Shown here: positions 56,744 through 64,000 of the stretch, piece after piece | Layout: every line of letters starts with the position of its first letter | Position numbering within the stretch: position 1 is the stretch's first letter | NCBI GenBank assembly: GCA_009919175.1 | Contig: RGCL01000002.1 | Span: forward strand, 1-64,000 | Length of the DNA: 64,000 nt | Source: Betaproteobacteria bacterium | GTDB taxonomy: Bacteria; Pseudomonadota; Gammaproteobacteria; Burkholderiales; Burkholderiaceae_C | Direction: 5' to 3' | Notes under the pieces: generated by a model | What the model was told of the DNA's origin: nothing | The model's input: only the letters and a program-made list of their open reading frames with translations | Databases searched by the model: none | Made by a program: the position numbers and the translations under genes

Positions 56744-58121
56744 CCGCGCTGGGCCTTTGCGAGAAGAAGGCCGTGCCCACGCACACCAGCGAGGACACCA
56801 GCAATGCGCCGACAAAGGGCGCCAGCGTGGGCACATTGGTGGGGAAAGAGGCCGCGAGCAGGCCTTGCGCCACACTGCCCGTGTCCAGCCAGCCCGGCAA
56901 TACCGCGCCCACCAGCCCCGCTAGGCAACCCAGCACCGCAGCGCGCGGGGTCATGCGCGACCACAAGCCCAAGAGCACCGGCACCACCGCCGTGGCGCAC
57001 AACAAGTCGGCAATGAGGAAGAGGCGCAGCACCGAATGGCCTTGCAAGGCCACCAGCAACACAGGCACCATGAGCAAGACGGTGATCCAGCGCGCTGCGC
57101 GCAAGGACGTGTTGTGCCCCGGCCTGTACGTGCTCAGCAACGAGGCCAGGCCACTTTGCAAGGTGTCCACCGACGACGCCACCAGTGCCAGCGCGAGCAG
57201 CAGGGTGGGCAAGGCCAGCCATTGACCTGCTGCGGCCACCAGCGCAAACAAAGGCGCAGGCGGTGTGCCCAGGTCCTTGCCCGACATGACCGCCAAAGCA
57301 CCCATGGCACCCACAGCCGCCATCACCACCATGGTGGACACGCCGCCCCACCATGCACCTTGGCGCAGAGCAGCATCGCTTTGAGCTGACCAGATGCGTT
57401 GCCAGTAGCCCTGATGAAACAGGTTGGCCGCGGTCACCGCAATGATGAGCGTGAGGGCCACGCTCACACCCACCTCCAGCGGCGCCGAGGGCATGGGCTT
57501 GGGCAAAGGTCCTGCGGGCAGGCTCGCCACAGCCGCGCCCGCCACCAGCGCGAGCAAGCCCAGGAGCAGCCAGGCCTGCCAGCGGTCGGTGGCCAGGCTT
57601 GCTCGCAAACCGCCCCACACGGTGTAGATCAGCGTGGTGACCACCAGCCCCACCGTCACCCAGCTGCCCGGCAGGGGCGAGAGCATGGCGGTGATGGTGC
57701 TCATGGCGGTGAGCTCAGCCGTGATGAAGCACAGCATGTAGAGGATGGACAAGGCGCTGAGCCAATGCCGAAGCACCGTGCCAAAGCGCGCTTGCGCGTA
57801 CTCGGCGAGGCTGCGCCCATCGGGCATGTGGCGGCGGATGGCCGGGCCAAACCACACCAGCACGATGAAGGGCAAGGCCGCGCCCAGCACGTAACCGCCC
57901 AGGGCGACCGGACCCACAAAGGCCGCGATCTCGGGGGGCACAAACAAAATCCAGGCTCCCATGCCCGAGGCCAAAAAGGACAAGGCCAGGGTGCTCGCGC
58001 TTTGCGAGTTGCGGGCGGTGAGGTAGGTGTCGAGGTCCTCGTTGCTCGCGCGGGCGCGAAGACCAATCCAGATGAAAGACAAGAGTGCAGCCACGAGGGC
58101 TGCTGCAATGGTGAGCGTCAT
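56739..58121 (-). CDS. Sodium:solute symporter (SSF), TPP-riboswitch controlled; ThiV-like
   Basis: SSF-family permease (460 residues, about 13 hydrophobic helices). N-terminal [25 protein letters not shown]-type region and [12 protein letters not shown] match the SSF fold, with a DGRSLAEYA loop and [14 protein letters not shown]. Its leader is a TPP riboswitch (58128-58242), so the substrate should be thiamine or a precursor such as HMP or the thiazole moiety. ThiV, an SSF transporter predicted from TPP elements, is the nearest described case. The riboswitch's GGAGG serves as its ribosome binding site. MnmA lies downstream with 8 bp between. Confidence 0.88.
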   Translation of the reverse strand: MTLTIAAALVAALLSFIWIGLRARASNEDLDTYLTARNSQSASTLALSFLASGMGAWILFVPPEIAAFVGPVALGGYVLGAALPFIVLVWFGPAIRRHMPDGRSLAEYAQARFGTVLRHWLSALSILYMLCFITAELTAMSTITAMLSPLPGSWVTVGLVVTTLIYTVWGGLRASLATDRWQAWLLLGLLALVAGAAVASLPAGPLPKPMPSAPLEVGVSVALTLIIAVTAANLFHQGYWQRIWSAQSDAALRQGAWWGGVSTMVVMAAVGAMGALAVMSGKDLGTPPAPLFALVAAAGQWLALPTLLLALALVASSVDTLQSGLASLLSTYRPGHNTSLRAARWITVLLMVPVLLVALQGHSVLRLFLIADLLCATAVVPVLLGLWSRMTPRAAVLGCLAGLVGAVLPGWLDTGSVAQGLLAASFPTNVPTLAPFVGALLVSSLVCVGTAFFSQRPSAG

Positions 58122-58127
58122 GTCGCG

Positions 58128-58242
58128 CTTCCTCCGCCGGTATGAGCCGGATCAGGTTCCAGGGTCTGCAAACGGGTTCACAAGGAACCGCTTTGCACTC
58201 TCAGCCCCTGACCGTGTGAACGGCTTTGGGGCTCCCCTGGCG
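58128..58242 (-). promoter_or_regulatory. TPP riboswitch (THI element)
   Basis: On the minus strand the conserved parts are in order: GGGGAGCC at the 5' end, CTGAGAGTG (58204-58196), an extended P3 arm, ACCTGATCC (58157-58149) and GGCGGAGGAAG (58138-58128). The last part also contains the Shine-Dalgarno of the SSF gene, 9 nt from its ATG, so TPP binding should hide the ribosome binding site. Confidence 0.92.
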
Positions 58243-58309
58243 ACAGGTTGAACAAAAATGGTGAAGGGTCAGTGTAGCAGTGCGGCCACCACCGACCCGG
58301 TTGCTGGCC

Positions 58310-59506
58310 TCAGTTGGCAAACGCCGCAATGCCTGTTTGCGCGCGACCCAGGATGAGCGCATGGATGTCGTGCGTGCCCTCGTAGGTGTTGACCACTTCG
58401 AGGTTGACCAGGTGACGCGCCACGCCAAATTCATCGCTGATGCCGTTGCCGCCCATCATGTCGCGTGCAAGGCGTGCAATGTCCAAGGCTTTGCCGCACG
58501 AGTTGCGCTTGAGGATGGAGGTGATCTCCACCGAAGCCGTGCCCTCGTCTTTCATGCGACCCAGGCGCAAGCAGCCTTGCAGACCCAATGAGATTTCGGT
58601 TTGCATGTCGGCGAGTTTTTTCTGGATGAGCTGGTTGGCGGCCAGGGGGCGACCAAACTGCTCACGGTCCAGCGTGTACTGGCGCGCGGTGTGCCAGCAA
58701 TATTCGGCCGCACCCAGAGCGCCCCAGGCAATGCCATAGCGTGCGCTGTTGAGACAGGTGAAGGGACCCTTGAGGCCTTGCACCTCGGGGAAGGCGTTTT
58801 CTTCGGGGACAAACACACCGTCCATGACGATCTCGCCGGTGATGGAGGCGCGCAAGCCCACCTTGCCGTGGATGGCCGGCGCACTCAAACCCGCCATGCC
58901 CTTTTCGAGCACAAAGCCACGGATCGGGCCAACCGCACCGGTCTCGCTCACCTCTTTGGCCCACACCACAAACACATCGGCAATGGGGCTGTTGGAGATC
59001 CACATCTTGCTGCCCGAGAGCTTGTAGCCGCCGGCGACTTTGTGAGCGCGCGTGGCCATGCTGGCCGGGTCAGAGCCATGGTTGGGCTCGGTGAGGCCAA
59101 AGCAGCCAATCCACTCACCGGTGGCCAGCTTGGGCAGGTATTTCTGGCGCTGGCCTTCAGTGCCAAATTCAAAAATGGGCACCATCACCAAAGACGACTG
59201 CACGCTCATCATCGAGCGGTAGCCCGAGTCCACGCGCTCGACTTCGCGCGCGATCAGGCCATAGGCCACGTAGTTCAGGCCCGGACCGCCATACGCCTCG
59301 GGGATGGTCGGACCCAGCAAGCCCAGCTCGCCCATCTCGCGAAAAATTGCCGGGTCGGTTTTTTCATGGCGGAAGGCTTCCTTGACGCGGGGCATGAGCT
59401 TGTCCTGGCAATAGGCCGCTGCGGCCTCCTGGATCATGCGCTCGTCATCGGTGAGTTGCTGCGACAACAAAAAGGGGTCTTCCCATTGAAATTTGGCTTT
59501 GCTCAT
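58310..59506 (-). CDS. gcdH: Glutaryl-CoA dehydrogenase
   Basis: FAD enzyme that oxidises and decarboxylates glutaryl-CoA to crotonyl-CoA in lysine, tryptophan and aromatic acid breakdown (398 residues). [14 protein letters not shown] at the start is GcdH-specific; [34 protein letters not shown] and the catalytic base in [21 protein letters not shown] are present. Length normal. It is separated from the aryl-CoA operon by 118 bp and read in the same direction. Confidence 0.96.
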   Translation of the reverse strand: MSKAKFQWEDPFLLSQQLTDDERMIQEAAAAYCQDKLMPRVKEAFRHEKTDPAIFREMGELGLLGPTIPEAYGGPGLNYVAYGLIAREVERVDSGYRSMMSVQSSLVMVPIFEFGTEGQRQKYLPKLATGEWIGCFGLTEPNHGSDPASMATRAHKVAGGYKLSGSKMWISNSPIADVFVVWAKEVSETGAVGPIRGFVLEKGMAGLSAPAIHGKVGLRASITGEIVMDGVFVPEENAFPEVQGLKGPFTCLNSARYGIAWGALGAAEYCWHTARQYTLDREQFGRPLAANQLIQKKLADMQTEISLGLQGCLRLGRMKDEGTASVEITSILKRNSCGKALDIARLARDMMGGNGISDEFGVARHLVNLEVVNTYEGTHDIHALILGRAQTGIAAFAN

Positions 59507-59624
59507 GTGGAACTCGTCTGGAATGAAAAAACTGATTAATTACTCAATTATGGATTCGCGCCTGGTTTCGCGGCGCCAAGGTCTGTCATGTCCTTGTCTG
59601 GTGGCGGACTCTGGTCCAGGCAGG

Positions 59625-60023
59625 CTAAGCCTTGGACAACACCGCCGTGGCCTCGATCTCAATCAGGGCCTCGTCTTCGACCAGGGCGCTCACCACCACC
59701 ATGGCCATGGCCGGAAAGTGCTTGCCCATGATCTCGCGGTAGACCTTGCCCACCTCGCTTTGGCGCGCCACGTACTCGCGCTTGTCGGTGACATACCAGG
59801 TCAGGCGCACGATGTCGCTGGCTTGCCCGCCAGCCTTTTCCACCACATCGAGGATGTTGCGCAAGGCTTGGCGCATCTGGCCGATGAAGTCGTGCGTCTC
59901 GAACTGCTGCTGCGCGTTCCAGCCAATTTGGCCGCCCACATAGAGCGTGCCATTGTGGACATGGACCCCATTGGCATAGCCTTTGGCGGGCAGCCACCCA
60001 TCGGGTTGAATGACTTGATGCAT
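59625..60023 (-). CDS. RidA family (YjgF) protein
   Basis: Small trimeric hydrolase fold (132 residues); canonical RidA deaminates reactive enamine/imine intermediates. Features: YANGVHVHNGTLYVGGQIGW at the start and VRLTWYVTDKREY, with the C-terminal VEDEALIEIEATAVL. The catalytic Arg of canonical RidA (in R-x-T near 100) appears as LTWYVTD, so it may be a member of another subgroup. AAGGAG lies 9 nt ahead of the ATG at 60023. Last gene of the aryl-CoA operon. Confidence 0.87.
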   Translation of the reverse strand: MHQVIQPDGWLPAKGYANGVHVHNGTLYVGGQIGWNAQQQFETHDFIGQMRQALRNILDVVEKAGGQASDIVRLTWYVTDKREYVARQSEVGKVYREIMGKHFPAMAMVVVSALVEDEALIEIEATAVLSKA

Positions 60024-60056
60024 GAACAGGGGCTCCTTCATTAAATGGGGTCAGGT

Positions 60057-60509
60057 TCAGATTAACGGTTGCGCCGCGCCTTGCAAGGCCTGCCACAGAT
60101 CGGGCGGCCAGCGGGTGGACTGCAAGGGCTTAAGCTGCACGCACACCAGCGTGACCGCGGCTTGCCAGCGCAGCTCGCCCTGGCAAAGCGCTTGCACGCG
60201 CAGGCTCACACGGTTGGCGGCCAGCTCTTGCACATGCAATCGCATCTGGAGCACCTCACCCAGGCGGCAGGCCTTGACGAATTCGACTTGCAGCGTCACC
60301 GTGGGCACGCCCATGGCCAGCTCGCCATGCATGCGCGCAAACGAGCAGCCCAGGCGGTCAAACCAGGCCTCGACGACGTTGTTGATCATCTCGACCAGGC
60401 GCGGATAAAACACAATGCCCGCCGGATCGCAGTGGGCAAAGATGACCGGCACGTCCTGCTCGAAGGCCGGCGCGGCGCTGGGTGGTTGGGGAAAGAGGCT
60501 GCGGGACAT
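60057..60509 (-). CDS. Acyl-CoA thioesterase, hot-dog fold (4HBT-like)
   Basis: Hot-dog thioesterase (150 residues) of the 4-hydroxybenzoyl-CoA type: FAHCDPAGIVFYPRLVEMINNVVEAWFDRLG contains the catalytic Asp (CDPAGIVFYPR). In CoA-dependent aromatic pathways such enzymes recycle trapped acyl-CoAs. ATG at 60509 is preferred. It starts 20 bp after the ligase stop and RidA follows 33 bp downstream. Confidence 0.88.
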   Translation of the reverse strand: MSRSLFPQPPSAAPAFEQDVPVIFAHCDPAGIVFYPRLVEMINNVVEAWFDRLGCSFARMHGELAMGVPTVTLQVEFVKACRLGEVLQMRLHVQELAANRVSLRVQALCQGELRWQAAVTLVCVQLKPLQSTRWPPDLWQALQGAAQPLI

Positions 60510-60529
60510 GCGGGTCTGTGCCTGGCGGG

Positions 60530-62149
60530 TCAACCCGCATCGCGCAAGCGAAAGCGCTGGATCTTGCCCGTGGCGGTCTTGGGCAGCTCTTTGGAAAAGA
60601 TGACTTTGCGCGGGTATTTGTAGGGTGCGATGGTCGCCTTCACATGCTCTTGCAGGGTGCGCACCATGGCCTCGCTGGGCAGATCGGACTCGCTCAAGAC
60701 CACGTGGGCGCACACAATCGCGCCGCGCTCGGCATCGGGCTCGCCCACCACGGCGCATTCCTTCACCGCTGGGTGGCGCAGCAAGGCGGCTTCGACCTCG
60801 GGGCCGGCAATGTTGTAGCCCGCCGAGATGATCATGTCGTCGTTGCGCGCCGCAAACCGAAAGTAGCCCGCCTCGTCCTGGATGAAGGTGTCGCCCGTGA
60901 TGTTCCAGCCGCCTTCGACGTATTTCTTTTGCCGCTCATCGTTGAGGTAGCGGCAGCCTGTGGGACCGCGCACGGCCAATCGCCCCATGGTGCCGCGTGG
61001 CACCTCGTGGCCTTGGTCGTCCACCACCTTGGCCTCGTACCCGGTGACAGGTTGGCCAGTGACGCCGGCATGGCTGTCGCCAAACCGGTTGGTGATGAAG
61101 ATGTGCAGCATCTCGGTCGAGCCAATGCCGTCGAGCATGGGCTTGCCGGTTTTGGCCAGCCACTCCTCGTAGACAGGCGCGGGCAAGGTCTCGCCCGCCG
61201 AGACGGCCGCGCGCAGGCTAGAGAGGTCAGCCCCCTCTTCCATGGCGCGCAGCATCACGCGGTAAGCGGTGGGCGCGGTGAAGCACACGGTGGCCTTGTG
61301 CTTTTGGATGATCTCGATGAGGTTGGGCGGCGTGGCGTTTTCCAGCAGCACCGCACAGGCGCCAAAGCGCAAGGGAAACACCGCAAGCCCCCCCAGGCCA
61401 AAGGTGAAGGCCAAAGGCGGTGAGCCCACGAACACATCATCGGGCGTGACCTGCAAAACCTCTTTGGCGTAGCCGTCGGCGACGATGAGCAAGTCGCGGT
61501 GAAAGTGCATGGTGGCCTTGGGCTTGCCCGTGGTGCCCGAGGTAAAGCCCAGCAAGGCCACATCGTCGCGCCCGGTGGGCACCGCATCAAAGTGCACCGG
61601 CTTTTCCAGCGCCAGGCGGTCGAGCTCGGCATCGTGGTTGGCCGTGCCGTCAAAGCCAATGACCTTCTTCAAAAAGCGCGAGTCCTTGGCACAGGCCACG
61701 AGTTCATCCATGAGCCGCGTGTCGCACAAGGCCAGGCCAATCTCGGCGATGTTGACGATGGCATCGAGCTCCATGGCGCGCAGCATGGGCATGGTGTTGA
61801 CCGCCACGCCACCGGCCTTGGTCACCGCCAGCCACACGGCCACCATGGCCGGGTTGTTGGCCGAGCGCACCAGCACGCGCTGGCCGGGCTTGAGGCCAAA
61901 GTCCTCAACCAGCACATGCGCAATGCGGTTGCTCCAATCGGCCAACTCCTTGTAGGTGCGTCGTCGCCCATTGCCCACCAGGGCGGTGCGGTCGCCAAAG
62001 CCCTTGGCCACCATGGCGTCGCTCAGCTCGTAGCCCGCATTCACATGGTCGGGGTAGGCAAAGCGCTCGAGCAAAAAATCGGGCCACTGGTTGGCGGGCG
62101 GCAAATGGTCTCTGGCAAAGGTATCGACGTGAGCGGTGGGTCCAAGCAT
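60530..62149 (-). CDS. Aryl-CoA ligase, benzoate/2-aminobenzoate-CoA ligase family
   Basis: AMP-forming CoA ligase (539 residues). P-loop GFTSGTTGKPKATMH, then GSPPLAFTFGLGGLAVFP, the A8 region GWNITGDTFIQDEAGYFRF and C-terminal lysine in PKTATGKIQRF. The family of benzoate and 2-aminobenzoate CoA ligases is the best match; of the two, SPPLAFTFGLGG resembles 2-aminobenzoate ligases as I recall, which is an inference. AGGAGA precedes the ATG. It sits in an operon with an acyl-CoA dehydrogenase, an enoyl-CoA hydratase and a thioesterase. Confidence 0.88.
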   Translation of the reverse strand: MLGPTAHVDTFARDHLPPANQWPDFLLERFAYPDHVNAGYELSDAMVAKGFGDRTALVGNGRRRTYKELADWSNRIAHVLVEDFGLKPGQRVLVRSANNPAMVAVWLAVTKAGGVAVNTMPMLRAMELDAIVNIAEIGLALCDTRLMDELVACAKDSRFLKKVIGFDGTANHDAELDRLALEKPVHFDAVPTGRDDVALLGFTSGTTGKPKATMHFHRDLLIVADGYAKEVLQVTPDDVFVGSPPLAFTFGLGGLAVFPLRFGACAVLLENATPPNLIEIIQKHKATVCFTAPTAYRVMLRAMEEGADLSSLRAAVSAGETLPAPVYEEWLAKTGKPMLDGIGSTEMLHIFITNRFGDSHAGVTGQPVTGYEAKVVDDQGHEVPRGTMGRLAVRGPTGCRYLNDERQKKYVEGGWNITGDTFIQDEAGYFRFAARNDDMIISAGYNIAGPEVEAALLRHPAVKECAVVGEPDAERGAIVCAHVVLSESDLPSEAMVRTLQEHVKATIAPYKYPRKVIFSKELPKTATGKIQRFRLRDAG

Positions 62150-62169
62150 GGCGTTCTCCTGGCTGTCGT

Positions 62170-63336
62170 TCAGGTGTGGGTGAGGGCATGGCGGGCAATC
62201 ACGACGCGCTGCACGTCGCTGGCGCCTTCGTAAATGCGCAGGGCACGGATGTCGCGATAGAGGTGTTCGACCACCGTGCCGCTTCGCACGCCATCGCCAC
62301 CGTGCAACTGCACCGCCATGTCGATGACCTTTTGCGCCTCCTCGGTGGCAAAGAGCTTGGCCATGGCGGCCTCGCGCGAGACGCGCTCTGCCCCTTGGTC
62401 TTTGGTCCAGGCGGCGCGATACACCAGCAGCGCTGCTGCGTCGACGGACAAGGCCATGTCGGCAATGTGACCCTGCACCATTTGCAATTCGGCCAAAGGC
62501 TGGCCGGCAATGCGGCGGGTGTGGACGCGGTCAACGGTTTCGTCGAGCGCGCGGCGCGCAAAGCCCAAGGCCGCTGCCGCCACCGTGGAGCGAAACACAT
62601 CGAGCACCGACATGGCAATGCGAAAGCCCGCGCCCGGCTCGCCAATGCGCGCGCTCACCGGCACGCGGCACTGGCGAAAAGCCAGGCGGGCCAGCGGATG
62701 GGGCGCAATGGTTTCGAGCCGCTCGGCCACGCTCAGCCCTGACGCATCGGCGCTCACCCAAAAGGCCGACAAGCCCTTGGCACTGGGTCCTTCGCCTGTG
62801 CGCGCAAACACGGTGTAGCCGTCGGCAATGCCGCCGTTGGAGATCCAGGTCTTTTCGCCATCCAGCACATAGTGGTCGCCCTCGAGGCGGGCGGTCATGG
62901 TGCTGTTGGCCACGTCCGAGCCCGATTGCGGCTCGGTGAGGGCAAAGGCGGTGATGGCCTGCCCCGCACGGCTTTGGCGCAGCACCTCGCGCTGGGCGGG
63001 GCTGCCAAAGAGCGAGACCGCCCCCGTGCCCAGGCCTTGCATGGCAAAAGCAAAGTCGGCCAGGCCATGGTGGCGCGCCAGCGTGTCGCGGATCAGGCAC
63101 AGGCTTCGCACATCGAGCGCCCGCTCGGGGTGGTCGGGGTCAACGGCGCTATAGCGCAACCAACCGCCTTCGCCCAGCGCGCGCACCCATGCCCGTGTGA
63201 GCGCGTCGGCATCGTGCGCATCGTGCTCAGCGGCCAGGCGCGCTTGCGTCTCGCCTGCCCAGGCATCGAGCTCGCGCGCGAGCTGGCGGTGGTGCGGCTC
63301 GAAAAACGGCCAATCCAAAAAGCGGGTGTCTGACAT
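62170..63336 (-). CDS. Acyl-CoA dehydrogenase
   Basis: FAD-linked dehydrogenase (388 residues) acting on acyl-CoA in the aryl-CoA operon. [24 protein letters not shown] and [22 protein letters not shown] are FAD-binding motifs; [35 protein letters not shown] carries the conserved end. AAAGGA lies about 6 nt ahead of the ATG at 63336. It follows the enoyl-CoA hydratase by 35 bp. Confidence 0.92.
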   Translation of the reverse strand: MSDTRFLDWPFFEPHHRQLARELDAWAGETQARLAAEHDAHDADALTRAWVRALGEGGWLRYSAVDPDHPERALDVRSLCLIRDTLARHHGLADFAFAMQGLGTGAVSLFGSPAQREVLRQSRAGQAITAFALTEPQSGSDVANSTMTARLEGDHYVLDGEKTWISNGGIADGYTVFARTGEGPSAKGLSAFWVSADASGLSVAERLETIAPHPLARLAFRQCRVPVSARIGEPGAGFRIAMSVLDVFRSTVAAAALGFARRALDETVDRVHTRRIAGQPLAELQMVQGHIADMALSVDAAALLVYRAAWTKDQGAERVSREAAMAKLFATEEAQKVIDMAVQLHGGDGVRSGTVVEHLYRDIRALRIYEGASDVQRVVIARHALTHT

Positions 63337-63371
63337 GGCAATCCTTTGACAAAGCGTGGGCGAGGGCGGGC

Positions 63372-64000
<629 letters not shown>

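Noticed and set aside
59507-59624. AT-rich stretch upstream of gcdH as an operator
   Set aside because: It contains TAATT-N4-AATTA and a CATAAT but no clear dyad of regulator size; the evidence is too thin.

Overview
The window is a GC-rich stretch of chromosome from a betaproteobacterium, most likely order Burkholderiales, family Comamonadaceae. The reasons are the protein sequences themselves, a SWIB-tailed topoisomerase III, the dprA-smg and def-fmt divergence, paired CaiB/BaiF CoA-transferases and a GlcEF glycolate oxidase. I cannot name a genus. Genes are densely packed, with many ATGA overlaps and no gap over 300 bp. I see no rRNA, tRNA, insertion sequence, prophage or CRISPR array.

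Layout. 1-6.3 kb: birA (cut by the left edge), a SET-domain protein divergent from topB across a Z-DNA-prone tract, then a cobalt-type nitrile hydratase operon (alpha, beta, accessory) whose alpha subunit has a histidine-rich N-terminus. 6.3-14.2 kb: yajC-secD-secF, dprA-smg, def-fmt, pgk. 14.2-21.8 kb: a barstar-family protein, maeB, pepP, a MurU-like nucleotidyltransferase, tkt. 21.8-31.1 kb: gapA, a PLP dehydratase, glcE-glcF, a patatin-like protein, lplT divergent from alr, a class III CoA-transferase. 31.1-36.7 kb: an EamA permease, a brnTA toxin-antitoxin pair, a uvrA that has lost its 5' end, and a SplB-like radical SAM gene carrying a LexA box. 36.7-42 kb: metabolic genes including pyrF. 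42-48.4 kb: udg-rimI-tsaB divergent from dacB, a broken sua5, purK-purE. 48.4-58.3 kb: cnoX, an outer-membrane barrel, pyk-fba-purC, a Crp/Fnr regulator, a fatty acid desaturase, mnmA and a TPP-riboswitch-controlled sodium:solute symporter. 58.3-64 kb: gcdH and an operon (enoyl-CoA hydratase, acyl-CoA dehydrogenase, aryl-CoA ligase, thioesterase, RidA) that looks like CoA-dependent aromatic acid catabolism.

How it works together. Central carbon metabolism (pgk, tkt, gapA, fba, pyk, maeB, glcEF) and purine synthesis (purC, purE, purK) are spread through the window. Translation maturation (def, fmt, rimI, tsaB, sua5, mnmA), Sec export and DNA processing (topB, dprA, uvrA, udg) fill the rest.

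Most notable observations: (1) about a dozen genes have a TANAAT-like -10 box only 5-8 nt before ATG and no Shine-Dalgarno, suggesting leaderless mRNAs; (2) three housekeeping genes (uvrA, sua5, pyk) carry deletion-type lesions, which are either real decay or assembly error; (3) a SET methyltransferase sits beside a topoisomerase with an H1-like Lys/Ala tail and SWIB domain; (4) a TPP riboswitch governs an SSF transporter; (5) a LexA box overlaps the start of the SplB-like gene.
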